Positions 35,833 to 45,082 of a stretch of 64,000 nt of DNA are shown here, one piece after another. The position numbers and the translations under genes are program-made. The notes beneath the pieces are model-generated. The model had not been told where the DNA came from and ran no database searches. It saw only the letters and a list, made by a program, of their open reading frames with translations. Source of the DNA: Microbacterium hydrocarbonoxydans (GTDB lineage Bacteria > Actinomycetota > Actinomycetes > Actinomycetales > Microbacteriaceae); the NCBI RefSeq assembly GCF_000956475.1, contig NZ_JYJB01000010.1, forward strand, positions 868,001 through 932,000, given 5' to 3'. Numbering within the stretch: position 1 is the stretch's first letter; each line of letters begins with the position of its first letter.

Positions 35833-36432
35833 GCCGAAGAGCTTGCGTCGCCGCACCGGCTTCAGAGCCTTCTTCATGTAGATCGTGCCGAGATCGCGGC
35901 CGAACTTGTGCCCCACTCGGCCCATGCGCCCCGCCTCGACGAATCCGAGCTTGGCGTGCAGTCGGATCGACGCCTCCGCCTTGCTGTCGCTGATCACGGC
36001 CACCATCTCGCGGATGCCGCGCTGCTCGCACGCGTCGATCAGCGCCTGCAGCAGCACGGCGCCGAGGCCCTTGCCTCCGGCACCGGGGCCCAGGTAGATC
36101 GAGTCCTCGACCGTGTAGCGGTAGGCGTTCTTGCCCGCCCAGGGCTGCGCGACCGCGTAGCCGAGAACAACCCCGCCGGGCGATACGGCCACGAGAAAGG
36201 GCAGCTGCAACCGGGTGAGCAGCGCGAACTTCTCACGCCAGTACGGGATGCTGCTGCGCCCCTCATCGAGGGTCACGACGGAGTTGCTCACGAAGTGGTT
36301 GTAGATCTCGCGGATGTGCGGGAGATCGGACGCCCTGGCAGGACGGATCGCATACGCGAACACCTCCGGGGCCGCAACCGGACGCAGGTGACGCGGCAGC
36401 ACGCGCCGTCGATCGCCGGGTTCGAACTGCAT
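35821..36432 (-). CDS. GNAT N-acetyltransferase (phosphinothricin/MnaT-like)
   Basis: 203 residues. An N-terminal extension of about 25 residues precedes a GNAT domain with IRPARASDLPHIREIYNHFV, VVLGYAVAQPW and the CoA-binding GPGAGGKGLGAVLLQ. Later HAKLGFVEAGRMGRVGHKFG fits the phosphinothricin/methionine-sulfone acetyltransferase branch. Third in ung/SDR run on the minus strand, 4 bp after ung. Substrate unknown. Confidence 0.85.
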   Translation of the reverse strand: MQFEPGDRRRVLPRHLRPVAAPEVFAYAIRPARASDLPHIREIYNHFVSNSVVTLDEGRSSIPYWREKFALLTRLQLPFLVAVSPGGVVLGYAVAQPWAGKNAYRYTVEDSIYLGPGAGGKGLGAVLLQALIDACEQRGIREMVAVISDSKAEASIRLHAKLGFVEAGRMGRVGHKFGRDLGTIYMKKALKPVRRRKLFGSGR

Positions 36433-36436
36433 GCGC

Positions 36437-37147
36437 TCAGCCTAGAGCGTGCTCGCCGAAGACGCGCCAGTCGACCGGCTGCGCTCCCTGCTGCTCGAGC
36501 AGCGCGTTCGCCCTGGAGAACGGCCGCGAGCCGAAGAAGCCGCGACTGGCCGAGAGCGGAGAGGGATGCGCCGATGCGATCGTCGGCGTGTCGCCGAGGA
36601 GGGACTGGAGGCCTGCGGCGTCCCTCCCCCACAGGATCGCGACGAGCGGGCGCTCGCGCGCCACGAGCGCACGGATCGCGAGCTCGGTGACCTTCTCCCA
36701 GCCCCAGCCCCGGTGCGACGCCGCCTCGCCGGGACGCACCGTGAGCACGCGGTTCAGGAGCAGCACGCCCTGATCGCTCCACGCCGTGAGGTCGCCGTGG
36801 GGCGCCGGAGGGAGGCCGAGATCGTCCTGACGCTCCTTGTAGATGTTGCCGAGGCTCCTCGGCACCGGGCGCACCTCGCGGTCCACCGCGAACGACAGCC
36901 CGATGGGGTGCCCGGGCGTCGGATAGGGATCCTGTCCGGTGATCAGGACCTTGACGTCGGCGAGAGGGCGCTGGAATGCGCGGAGCACGTGCGGCCCCGC
37001 AGGCAGATAGCCTCTGCCGGCGGCCTGTTCCTCACGCAGCCGCTGCCCGAGCTCGGTGATCAGAGGCTGTGCGGGCGCGAGAGCCTCGGCCCAGCCCTGA
37101 TCGATCTGCCCGTCTGCTGCCAGCTCGGCGAGAGTGCGGCCGGGCAT
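36437..37147 (-). CDS. ung: Uracil-DNA glycosylase
   Basis: Removes uracil from DNA in base excision repair. 236 residues with motif [17 protein letters not shown] (catalytic Asp in GQDPYP) and motif [18 protein letters not shown]. Middle region [15 protein letters not shown] is family standard. The ATG overlaps the SDR stop by one base; a GTG one codon earlier is possible. The longer open frame upstream is not part of the gene. Confidence 0.96.
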   Translation of the reverse strand: MPGRTLAELAADGQIDQGWAEALAPAQPLITELGQRLREEQAAGRGYLPAGPHVLRAFQRPLADVKVLITGQDPYPTPGHPIGLSFAVDREVRPVPRSLGNIYKERQDDLGLPPAPHGDLTAWSDQGVLLLNRVLTVRPGEAASHRGWGWEKVTELAIRALVARERPLVAILWGRDAAGLQSLLGDTPTIASAHPSPLSASRGFFGSRPFSRANALLEQQGAQPVDWRVFGEHALG

Positions 37148-37929
37148 CACTCGCCCGTGCGCACGCGCAGCGGCCCGCGTGCGAGCAGGTGGTTCGCCGA
37201 CTGCGCGACCGGGCGCATCGTGATCAGGTCGAGGTTCACGTGTCCTGGTGCATCGAGCGCGTAGGCGATGACGTCGGCGACATCGGAGGCCTCCAGCGGC
37301 GCCTCGACGCCCGAGTAGACGGCCTCCGCGGCGATCGCGTCGCCCCGGAGACGGTTGAGCGCGAACTCCTCGGTGTGCACCATGCCCGGTGCGATCTCGG
37401 AGACCCGGATGGGCTCGCCGTTCAGTTCGAGGCGCAGGGCGTGCACGAGCATCGCCTGCGCGGCCTTGGCCGCGTTGTAGCCGCCGCCTCCGGCGTAGGC
37501 GACCTGCGCAGCGGTCGATGTGACGAACACGGTGTCGGCGTGGCCGTCGGCCGCGGCCGTGCGACGAAGGAGAGGCAGGAATCCTGCGACGAGGCGCTGG
37601 CTGGCGAGCACGTTCGCGTCGTACATCCACTGCCAGTCGTCCACGGATGCGTCCTCGACGCGGTCGGTGCCGCGAGCGCCTCCGGCCACCTGCACCAGAG
37701 CGTGCACCGGCCCTGTGTCTGCGACCTCCGACACGAGCTCCGCGACGGCATCCGCGTCCGTCAGGTCGCAGGCGATCACCTGCGCACCGGTCTCCTCGGC
37801 GAGCGCCGCCAGGCGGTCAGCGCGCCGGGCGACGCCGACGACATCCCATCCCCGGGCTCGCAGGGCGCGCACCGTCGCCTCGCCGATCCCGGAACTCGCA
37901 CCCGTCACCACTGCACGCCTGTTCACCAT
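37147..37929 (-). CDS. Short-chain dehydrogenase/reductase
   Basis: 260 residues. N-terminal NAD(P) motif [15 protein letters not shown]; catalytic Ser in [11 protein letters not shown], Tyr-Lys as YNAAKAAQ; cofactor-related DLTD and [10 protein letters not shown]. It is close to serine/3-hydroxy acid type SDRs but the substrate cannot be fixed. ATG with GGAGG upstream; an upstream frame of 11 residues is not used. First gene before ung and the acetyltransferase. Confidence 0.88.
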   Translation of the reverse strand: MVNRRAVVTGASSGIGEATVRALRARGWDVVGVARRADRLAALAEETGAQVIACDLTDADAVAELVSEVADTGPVHALVQVAGGARGTDRVEDASVDDWQWMYDANVLASQRLVAGFLPLLRRTAAADGHADTVFVTSTAAQVAYAGGGGYNAAKAAQAMLVHALRLELNGEPIRVSEIAPGMVHTEEFALNRLRGDAIAAEAVYSGVEAPLEASDVADVIAYALDAPGHVNLDLITMRPVAQSANHLLARGPLRVRTGE

Positions 37930-37996
37930 GCCTCCACCGTACGACGTTCCGCCTCGGAACACGGAAGCGGGGTTGTTACGTCACATTTCCCATCCG

Positions 37997-38026
37997 TTGT
38001 TGACAGACGAGCTTGTTCCGTACTCT
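37997..38026 (+). promoter_or_regulatory. Probable metY promoter
   Basis: TTGTTG (37997-38002) or the overlapping TTGACA (38000-38005) upstream of TACTCT (38021-38026), with spacers of 18 or 15 bp. It leaves a leader of about 45-50 bases before the ATG. I found no convincing SAM riboswitch or McbR-type operator in that short leader. Confidence 0.4.
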
Positions 38027-38079
38027 CTCAGCAACGGCATCCGCCGCCCTTCCGCTTTTCACGTTCCAGGGGGAACAAC

Positions 38080-39402
38080 ATGTCCGCACCCGAGACCTGG
38101 CGTTTCGAGACCAAGCAGATCCACTCCGGCGCCGCTCCCGACCCGGTGACCAAGGCTCGTGCCACGCCGATCTACCAGACCACGTCCTACGTGTTCGACA
38201 GTGCGGACCACGCCGCGAACCTCTTCGCGCTCGCGGAGTTCGGCAACATCTACACCCGCATCCAGAACCCCACGCAGGACGTGCTCGAGCAGCGTCTCGC
38301 GGCCCTCGAGGGCGGCACGGGTGCGCTGGTGCTCTCGAGCGGCCAGGCCGCGTCGACCTTCGCGATCCTGAACATCGCCGAGGCGGGCGACCACTTCGTC
38401 GCATCGAGCTCGATCTACGGCGGCACCTACAACCTCTTCAAGTACACGCTCGCCAAGCTCGGCATCGAGGTCACGTTCGTCGAGAACCAGGACGACCCCG
38501 AGGAGTGGCGTCGCGCCGTCCGCCCGAACACGAAGCTGTTCTTCGCCGAGACGATCGGCAACCCGCAGATCAACGTGCTCGACATCCGCACGGTCGCGGA
38601 CATCGCACACGAGAGCGGTGTGCCGCTCATCGTCGACAACACGATCGCGACCCCGTACCTGATCCGCCCGTTCGAGCACGGCGCCGACATCGTCATCCAC
38701 TCGGTCACGAAGTTCCTCGGCGGTCACGGCACCACGATCGGCGGTGCGATCATCGACGGCGGAACGTTCGAGTGGTCGAAGAACGTCGACAAGTTCCCGG
38801 GCCTCACCGTTCCGGACCCCTCCTACCACGGCGCGAGCTACACCACGGCTGTCGGCGACCCGCTGGCCTACATCATCAAGGCGCGCGTGCAGCTGCTCCG
38901 CGACCTCGGATCGGCCATCGCCCCGCAGAGCGCCTGGAACCTGATCCAGGGCATCGAGACGCTGTCGCTGCGCATCGAGCGCCACGTGCAGAACGCGCAG
39001 GAGATCGCCGAGTGGCTCGATAACCGCGACGATGTCGCGACGGTCAACTACTCCGGCCTGCCCTCGTCCCCGTGGTATGCGGCGGCGAACACCTACGCGC
39101 CCAAGGGCGTCGGCGCCGTGCTCTCGTTCGAGCTCAAGGGCGGTGTCGAGGCCGGGCGCGAGTTCGTGAACAGCCTGTCGCTGTTCAGCCACCTCGCCAA
39201 CATCGGCGATGTGCGCTCGCTCGTCATCCACCCGGCGTCCACCACGCACGCGCAGCTCACCCCTGAGCAGCAGCTGACCGCCGGCGTCACGCCCGGCCTC
39301 GTGCGCCTGTCTGTGGGCATCGAGAACATCGAGGACCTCAAGGCCGACCTCGACCAGGCTCTCGCCGCGGCGCGCCGCGTGTCGGAGGCCGCTCGCGCCT
39401 GA
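38080..39402 (+). CDS. metY: O-acetylhomoserine aminocarboxypropyltransferase
   Basis: PLP enzyme that makes homocysteine directly from O-acetylhomoserine and sulfide. 440 residues. The PLP lysine is K211 in [38 protein letters not shown] at the beginning and [17 protein letters not shown] are typical of the MetY rather than the MetB branch. The long insertion with [14 protein letters not shown] (about 255-268) also distinguishes it. ATG after CCAGGGGG. The hairpin at 39499 ends its transcript, and metX follows with its own start. Confidence 0.93.
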   Translation: MSAPETWRFETKQIHSGAAPDPVTKARATPIYQTTSYVFDSADHAANLFALAEFGNIYTRIQNPTQDVLEQRLAALEGGTGALVLSSGQAASTFAILNIAEAGDHFVASSSIYGGTYNLFKYTLAKLGIEVTFVENQDDPEEWRRAVRPNTKLFFAETIGNPQINVLDIRTVADIAHESGVPLIVDNTIATPYLIRPFEHGADIVIHSVTKFLGGHGTTIGGAIIDGGTFEWSKNVDKFPGLTVPDPSYHGASYTTAVGDPLAYIIKARVQLLRDLGSAIAPQSAWNLIQGIETLSLRIERHVQNAQEIAEWLDNRDDVATVNYSGLPSSPWYAAANTYAPKGVGAVLSFELKGGVEAGREFVNSLSLFSHLANIGDVRSLVIHPASTTHAQLTPEQQLTAGVTPGLVRLSVGIENIEDLKADLDQALAAARRVSEAARA

Positions 39403-39498
39403 GGCCCCTGAGCCGGGCCCACGCGCCCCGAGGCTCGGCCCAGCGCGCAGCGATGGGCGGAGTGGGCGTGGGGATCGAAGGGCTCCTCCTCAGAGGCA

Positions 39499-39530
39499 GA
39501 GGTGCCCCGGACTCCGGTCCGGGGCACCTC
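39499..39530 (+). terminator. Terminator between metY and metX
   Basis: Perfect 14-bp stem GAGGTGCCCCGGAC/GTCCGGGGCACCTC with loop TCCG, followed by TTCCTCT. It means metX is at least partly transcribed from a promoter between 39530 and 39590. Confidence 0.9.
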
Positions 39531-39589
39531 TTCCTCTACGACGGCGTAACCTTCGCCGGACCGCCCGTGCGCCGGGCGAGAATGGAACC

Positions 39590-40798
39590 ATGGACTGGCA
39601 GACGACCTCGGAAGACACGGTGCCCTCGGCGCCGGTGACGGAGGCCGACGTCCGCCTGCTCCGCGCGAGGCCGCCGGCGACCGGCGCGTGGCGCGACGGC
39701 GATCCGATCGGAGGGCGTCAGTTCGCCTCCTCCGGCCCGTTCCGCACCGAGAGCGGCGCAGAGCTGCCCGGCATCCGCCTGGCCTTCGAGACCTGGGGCG
39801 AGCTCAACGAGGCCCGCGACAACGCGATCCTCGTGCTGCACGCGCTCACCGGCGACAGCCACGTCCGCGGGGATGCCGGAGCGGGTCACCCCACAGCGGG
39901 CTGGTGGGAGGACATCGTCGGGCCCGGCGCGCCGCTGGACACCGAACGATGGTTCGTGATCGCGCCGAACATGCTGGGCGGATGCCAGGGCTCGACGGGC
40001 CCCGCGAGCATCGCCCCGAACGGCTACGAGTGGGCCTCGCGGTTTCCGTACCTCACGATCCGCGACCAGGTGGCCGCGCAGGTGCGCCTCGCGGACGCAC
40101 TCGGCATCGACGCCTGGGCCGCGGTCATCGGCGGCTCGATGGGCGGCATGCACGCTCTCGAGTGGTCGATCATGCACCCCGAGCGGGTCGAGCGGCTCGC
40201 CGTGCTCTCCTCCCCTCCGATCACGACGGCAGATCAGATCGCCCTCAACACGGTGCAGCTCGAGACCATCCGCATGGACCCGCGGTTCCTGGGCGGCGAG
40301 TACTACGACCTCTCCGACGGCGACGGCCCGCACAAGGGCCTCGCACTCGCTCGCCGCATGGCGCTGCTGAACTACCGCAGCCCGATCGAGCTCAACCAGC
40401 GCTTCCAGCGGTCCTGGCAGTCGGACGTCTCCCCGCTCGGGCACGGCGGACGCTTCGCCGTGGAGTCGTACCTCGACTTCCACGGCAACAAGTTCACCCG
40501 CCGTTTCGACGCCAACAGCTATGTGGCCCTCGTCGAGGCGATGAACTCGCACGACGTCGGACGCGACCGCGGTGGCGTCGAGGAGGCGCTGCGCACCGTG
40601 ACCGCGAAGACGCTCGTGCTCGGCATCGACAGCGACCGGCTCTTCCCCGTCGACGGGCAGCACCGCATCGCGCGCAGCATCCCGAACACCCTCGACGGCA
40701 ACGAGGCTGTGGTGCTGACCAGCGACTTCGGGCATGACGGCTTCCTCATCGAGACCGATGCCGTCGGCAGGCACCTGAGCCGGCTACTCCGCGCGTAG
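39590..40798 (+). CDS. metX: Homoserine O-acetyltransferase
   Basis: 402 residues of the alpha/beta hydrolase fold. It activates homoserine with acetyl-CoA for methionine synthesis. Catalytic Ser183 in VIGGSMGGMHALEW, Asp in LGIDSDRLFPV and His in DFGHDGFLIE are present. Family hallmarks HALTGDSHV and NMLGGCQGSTGPAS are also clear. It follows metY, which uses its product. Its 3' end overlaps the convergent NUDIX gene by 15 bp. Confidence 0.95.
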   Translation: MDWQTTSEDTVPSAPVTEADVRLLRARPPATGAWRDGDPIGGRQFASSGPFRTESGAELPGIRLAFETWGELNEARDNAILVLHALTGDSHVRGDAGAGHPTAGWWEDIVGPGAPLDTERWFVIAPNMLGGCQGSTGPASIAPNGYEWASRFPYLTIRDQVAAQVRLADALGIDAWAAVIGGSMGGMHALEWSIMHPERVERLAVLSSPPITTADQIALNTVQLETIRMDPRFLGGEYYDLSDGDGPHKGLALARRMALLNYRSPIELNQRFQRSWQSDVSPLGHGGRFAVESYLDFHGNKFTRRFDANSYVALVEAMNSHDVGRDRGGVEEALRTVTAKTLVLGIDSDRLFPVDGQHRIARSIPNTLDGNEAVVLTSDFGHDGFLIETDAVGRHLSRLLRA

Positions 40799-41380
40799 CC
40801 GCCACGGCAGTTCACGCGTCTCGAGCCGGAGCCCCTCCCACACGAACGCGGTGCCGTCGACTCGGGTCGCGAAGCTGCGGTGGCGGCCGGCCGCGGCGAG
40901 CACCGCTGAGACGTCGCCGAAGGTCGTGAGATCGTGCAGGGTCATCCAGGTCGGCGGAAACATCGTCCACGCCCCCGCCGCGTGCTGATCCAGCGCTGCT
41001 GCCGGGGTGATCCAGACGTGCTCGACGACCTCGTCTGCTGCGGCGTGCACGTCATCACCCGCAGCCCGGGCAACGAAGAACCAGGTTCGGATGCGACGCG
41101 GAGCCTCGGGGGGAGGTACCCAGCGCGACAGCGCCACGAGGTCGCTGACGACGAGCCCGACCTCTTCGAAGGTCTCCCGGATGCCTGCTCTTCTCGCATC
41201 GTCGGCCTCCGACGAATCCGGCATCCGATCGATGTCCTCGACCTTGCCGCCGGGGAACACCCATGCCCCGCCGAACGATCCGCGCTCAGGGCGCCGCATC
41301 AGCAGCACCTCCATGCCGTGCGCTCCCGTGCGCAGCAGGACGACCGTTCCCGCGACCGGCAGCTCTTCGGGGACGTCCAT
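40784..41380 (-). CDS. NUDIX hydrolase
   Basis: 198 residues. The Nudix box spans about 43-73: GGKVED, a longer-than-usual spacer with DSSEADDARRAG, then IRETFEEVGL, matching G-x5-E-x7-REUxEExGU with an insertion. Such variants are seen in CoA or ADP-ribose type NUDIX proteins. The last gene of the 45026-40784 minus-strand run, 9 bp after the MFS gene. Confidence 0.85.
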   Translation of the reverse strand: MDVPEELPVAGTVVLLRTGAHGMEVLLMRRPERGSFGGAWVFPGGKVEDIDRMPDSSEADDARRAGIRETFEEVGLVVSDLVALSRWVPPPEAPRRIRTWFFVARAAGDDVHAAADEVVEHVWITPAAALDQHAAGAWTMFPPTWMTLHDLTTFGDVSAVLAAAGRHRSFATRVDGTAFVWEGLRLETRELPWRLRAE

Positions 41381-41389
41381 CCCCTCACT

Positions 41390-42610
41390 CTACGACCGGG
41401 TCTGAGCGCTCCTGGTCGCCCCCACGCGATACGACAGAAGCGCGATCAGCAGACCGGCCACCGCGAGGGCGGCTCCGGTCCAGGCGGGTGCGGTGAACCC
41501 CCAGCCGATCGCGATGACCGCGCCGCCGAGGAAGGCGCCGAGGCTGTTGCCGATGTTCAGCGCGGAGTGATTCAGCGCTGCGGCGATCGACTGGTTGTCC
41601 TCCGCCACGTCCATCAGACGCGTCTGGATGGTCGGGCTGAGCACCGACGACACGAAGCCGACCACGAACACCATGATGGCGAGGGTCACGATCCAGCCCG
41701 ACAGCAGCGCCAGCAGCACGAGGACGACCGCCAGGACGGCGAGACCGAGCAGAAGCGTGCGCTTGACGCTGATGTCGGCGAGATGACCGCCGACGAGGTT
41801 GCCCACCGTCATGCCGAGCCCCATCAGCACGAGCACGATCGGCACGACCCACGCGGGCGAGCCTGCGACCTCGGTGACGACGGGCGCGATGTAGCTGTAG
41901 ACGGCGAAGAATCCGCCGAAGCCGATCGCGCCGACACCGAGGGCGAACCACACCTGCGCGATGCGGAACACCCGCAGCTCGGCGCGCATCGTGCGCCCCG
42001 GCTCGCCCGCGTGCTCGGGCACGAAGAACCCGATGCAGACCGTCGCGAGGGCGAAGACGCCCGCCACGACACCGAACGCCACCCGCCAGCCCCACTGCTG
42101 GCCGAGGAACGTGCCGATCGGCACGCCGACGACATTGGCGATCGTGAGGCCCGTGAGGATGAACGCCACTCCCTTGGCCCTGTTGCCCGGTCCCATCACG
42201 TCGGCGGCCACGAGAGCGCCGATGCCGAAGTAGGCGCCGTGCGGGAGTCCGGCGAGGAACCGGGAGGCGCCGACGAGCTCGAAGGTGGGCAGCACGACCG
42301 TGAGCGCATTGAAGACCGTCAGGGCGAGCGCGAGGCCGATCATCACGCGGTGCCGCGGAGAGCGCGCGACGAATCCGGCGATGGTGGGAGCGCCCACCAC
42401 GACGCCGAGCGCGTAGAGCGAGATCAGCCAGCCTGCCTGGCTGAGCGCGTCTTCAGGACTGGACGACCAGAGCGTCGGCAGCAGGTCGGCGGCGATGTCG
42501 GGAAGCAGGCCCATGACGACGAACTCGGTCATGCCGATGCCGAAACTGCCTATGGCGAGGGAGAGGAGCGCCCTCTTCGCCGCACCCCTCTTGTCGAGAG
42601 AGGGATTCAC
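41390..42610 (-). CDS. MFS efflux transporter (AraJ/sugar-drug type)
   Basis: 406 residues, 12 membrane helices. N-terminal LLSLAIGSFGIGMTEFVVMG and GRFL-like SRFLAGLPHGAYFGIGAL are typical of AraJ/YdhP-like proton-driven exporters. GTFLGQQWGWRVAFG appears in TM5-6. Substrate not predictable. Start ATG; the DUF77 gene ends 9 bp upstream. Confidence 0.88.
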   Translation of the reverse strand: MNPSLDKRGAAKRALLSLAIGSFGIGMTEFVVMGLLPDIAADLLPTLWSSSPEDALSQAGWLISLYALGVVVGAPTIAGFVARSPRHRVMIGLALALTVFNALTVVLPTFELVGASRFLAGLPHGAYFGIGALVAADVMGPGNRAKGVAFILTGLTIANVVGVPIGTFLGQQWGWRVAFGVVAGVFALATVCIGFFVPEHAGEPGRTMRAELRVFRIAQVWFALGVGAIGFGGFFAVYSYIAPVVTEVAGSPAWVVPIVLVLMGLGMTVGNLVGGHLADISVKRTLLLGLAVLAVVLVLLALLSGWIVTLAIMVFVVGFVSSVLSPTIQTRLMDVAEDNQSIAAALNHSALNIGNSLGAFLGGAVIAIGWGFTAPAWTGAALAVAGLLIALLSYRVGATRSAQTRS

Positions 42611-42619
42611 CCGACAAGC

Positions 42620-42952
42620 CTACCGGGCGGTCGAGTCCTCGATGGCCTGCTCCAGCCGCTCGACCTTCGCGTCGAGCTCGCCGGTGTACCCGGGCCGGAT
42701 GTCGGCCTTCAGCACGAGCGACACTCGCGACCCGAACGGCATCACGGCCTCGGTCGCGCGCTTGACGACGTCCATCACCGTGTCCCAGTCGGGCCCCTCG
42801 ATCTCGGTGAACATGCTGGTCGTGCGGTGCGGGAGGCCGGAGTCGCGCACGACTTTGACGGCAGCGGCCACGGCGTCGTGCACGGACGCGTCGTCACGGT
42901 CGATCCCGTCTGCAGGTGTGCCGCTGGGCGCGACGGCGAAGGCGATGAGCAT
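42620..42952 (-). CDS. MTH1187-family thiamine-binding protein (DUF77)
   Basis: 110 residues. Small ferredoxin-like protein of the YqgV/MTH1187 family, some members of which bind thiamine. LIAFAVAPSG at the start, TTSMFTEIEGPDWDTVMDVVKRA and SRVSLVLKADIRPG are conserved-type stretches. The start ATG with AAGGAG, just after the GT87-like stop. Co-transcribed with neighbours; function unclear. Confidence 0.82.
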   Translation of the reverse strand: MLIAFAVAPSGTPADGIDRDDASVHDAVAAAVKVVRDSGLPHRTTSMFTEIEGPDWDTVMDVVKRATEAVMPFGSRVSLVLKADIRPGYTGELDAKVERLEQAIEDSTAR

Positions 42953-42954
42953 GG

Positions 42955-44190
42955 TCACTCCTTGAGGGTGGGCGAGGTGGATGGCACGCGCAGGAGCGAG
43001 CGGATGCCGACGGCGAGAAGCACGAGGAGCAGGACGTTGCGGATGCTGAGCACGAGCACCGGCAGGAATTCCGCGCGCAGCAGCGCGTCGTAGTTCAGCG
43101 GGTAGACCAGGCAGGTCAGCCCGGCCAGCACCAGCACGATCGCGGCCGGGGCCTTCGCGCGGGCGCGATCCAGGACCAGCCAGAGGATCATGGGAGCGAA
43201 CAGCCAGGCCTGGAACTGGGGTGAGCCGACCTTGTTCACGACGATCAGAGCGACGACGAGCGACAGAGCAAGAGGCGGGAAGAGCCGCGAGAAACTCGCT
43301 CGTCTGAGGGCTTTCACTGCGCCGATCGCGGCGATGACGACCACGACCAGGAGCATCAGCGGTGTGAGGAGGGAGCCCACGGCTTCCGCGCCGGGAGCAG
43401 CGATCTGGAAGGTGAGGATGTCGAAGCTGTACTCGATGCGGGCTGCCCCGGTGCGCGCGAGCCACAGGAAGGGCGTCGCTGCCACCGCCTCGATCTGCAG
43501 TCCGCGGCCGGTCTGCTCGGACAGGAAGCCGACGATCTCGGAACGGGCACCGAGCAGGTACAGCGCTGCGATCACGCCCGCTGTGACGAGCGCGGCGGCC
43601 AACAGCATCCGCACCCGTGCCCTGGCGGCGATGATCGCGGCGACCAGCAGCGCGCCCGGCCAGATCTTGATCCACGCGCCCGCTGCGAGCAGCGCGGCGG
43701 CGACCATGGGGCGACGTGTGAGCCATAGTCCGCCGATCACTGCGAGGGGCACGGTGACCGCGTCGATCCGGTACAGCGCGATCGGCCCGAGCAGCAGCAG
43801 AGCACCGCACCAGAACCATGCCGCAACCCGGCGCGGCTGGGCGGAGGAACCGCGCGTGAGTACTGCGAACGCGAGAGCGTCGAGCGCGGTGACCATGACC
43901 GCCCAGGCGATCAGATAGGCCGCAGAGGCTCCGAGTCCCGCGACGAGAGGCAGCGAGAGGATCTTCGCGATGACCATCGGGACGAGAGCGAGCTGCGGGT
44001 ACACCCAGGTCTCCGTGACCCCGACGACAGGGCCGCCGCTCAGCGCCGACGCGGCCCACGGCTCGTACACGAGCACGACGTCGCCCATCGGCTGGCTGGG
44101 GTAGATCCACCCGGCCACCGCGGTGACAGCGTGTGCGAGCAGGAACGCGGTCCACAGAACCGCCGCGCGCACACCGGCGGACCGCGTCAC
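42955..44190 (-). CDS. GT87/DUF2029-like membrane mannosyltransferase
   Basis: 411 residues, about 10 membrane helices. The first loop has VLVYEPWAASAL, where a catalytic acidic residue (D in GDVVLVYE or E in YE) is expected in GT-C enzymes. WIKIWPGAL and GSPQFQAWLFAPMI are typical of polyprenol-phosphate-mannose-dependent transferases of the DUF2029 group. Overlaps nnrD by 4 bp. Probably glycosylates an envelope glycolipid; acceptor unknown. Confidence 0.75.
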   Translation of the reverse strand: MTRSAGVRAAVLWTAFLLAHAVTAVAGWIYPSQPMGDVVLVYEPWAASALSGGPVVGVTETWVYPQLALVPMVIAKILSLPLVAGLGASAAYLIAWAVMVTALDALAFAVLTRGSSAQPRRVAAWFWCGALLLLGPIALYRIDAVTVPLAVIGGLWLTRRPMVAAALLAAGAWIKIWPGALLVAAIIAARARVRMLLAAALVTAGVIAALYLLGARSEIVGFLSEQTGRGLQIEAVAATPFLWLARTGAARIEYSFDILTFQIAAPGAEAVGSLLTPLMLLVVVVIAAIGAVKALRRASFSRLFPPLALSLVVALIVVNKVGSPQFQAWLFAPMILWLVLDRARAKAPAAIVLVLAGLTCLVYPLNYDALLRAEFLPVLVLSIRNVLLLVLLAVGIRSLLRVPSTSPTLKE

Positions 44191-45026
44191 GCGAGGACGT
44201 CCGCGACGGCCCGCGGCAGGGCGTCCGCCACGTCGAGGGCGACCACGGGATGGCCCGGATCCGCGGCGGAGACGACCCCGGACGCGATCCGGGCGGCGTG
44301 GCCGTGCAGCCAGGCGCCGGATGCGGCCGCCTCCGAGACGGGCCGTTCAGGGTTGGCCGCGAGCACCGCGCCGATCACTCCCGCCAGGACGTCGCCGGTA
44401 CCCGCGGTGGCGAGCCAGGGCGTGTTCTCCTCCACGGCGATGACATGGCCGGACTCGTCCGCGACCAGAGTGCGCGATCCCTTGAGCAGCACCGCGCCGC
44501 CGATCGCTCTCGCGACCCTGACCACGGCCTCCTCGGGGCTCTCAGACGCACCGCCACGGAGACCCATCGTCTCCTGCAGACGAGCGAACTCTCCGGCGTG
44601 CGGGGTGATCACGAACGGCGCGGCAGCTCCCGTCACGAGGTCCAGTGCTCCCGCATCGATCACGACGGGCACGTCGCCGGCGAGGATCTCACGCAGCGCG
44701 GCCGTCTCGGCATCCGATCGCCCGGCGGGATCGGTGCCGGAGCCGATGACCCAGGCGCCGACGCGCGTGCGGCCGATGTCGGCCGCGGCGACCGTCTCGG
44801 GGCGGCGCGCGAGCACGGCATCCGCGGCCCGCCCTTCTCCGACGTATCTGACGTACCCCGCTCCGGCGCGCCACGCCGCTTCGACTCCGAGCACCGCGGC
44901 GCCTGGGTACGCGGACGAGCCGGTGCGCAGCGCCACGACGCCGCGAGAGTACTTGTCGTCGCGCGGCACGGGCATGCGCACGAACTGCGCGGTGTCGCTG
45001 CGCGACCAGGTGCGGACTTCGACCAT
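44187..45026 (-). CDS. nnrD: ADP/ATP-dependent NAD(P)H-hydrate dehydratase
   Basis: Repairs hydrated NAD(P)H. 279 residues of the ribokinase-like CARKD fold: ITPHAGEFARL (about 142-152), LLKGSRTLVAD, and the catalytic/nucleotide motif TAGTGDVLAGVIGAVL (about 205-220). The NnrE epimerase half is not fused or adjacent. First gene of the five-gene minus-strand run (nnrD, GT87, DUF77, MFS, NUDIX). Confidence 0.9.
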   Translation of the reverse strand: MVEVRTWSRSDTAQFVRMPVPRDDKYSRGVVALRTGSSAYPGAAVLGVEAAWRAGAGYVRYVGEGRAADAVLARRPETVAAADIGRTRVGAWVIGSGTDPAGRSDAETAALREILAGDVPVVIDAGALDLVTGAAAPFVITPHAGEFARLQETMGLRGGASESPEEAVVRVARAIGGAVLLKGSRTLVADESGHVIAVEENTPWLATAGTGDVLAGVIGAVLAANPERPVSEAAASGAWLHGHAARIASGVVSAADPGHPVVALDVADALPRAVADVLA

Positions 45027-45070
45027 GACTCCACGTTAGTGCGACGGCCCTGCACCGGTCTGGAAGACAC

Positions 45071-45076
45071 TACCGT
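45071..45076 (+). promoter_or_regulatory. -10 element of the Old Yellow Enzyme gene
   Basis: TACCGT followed by six bases and then the GTG start, without a ribosome-binding site, indicates a leaderless transcript beginning at the GTG. A -35 was not identified with confidence. Confidence 0.45.
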
Positions 45077-45082
45077 CGTATC

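Noticed and set aside
37930-38079. SAM-responsive riboswitch before metY
   Set aside because: The leader is short and I could not fold a SAM-I, SAM-II or SAM-IV pattern from it by eye.
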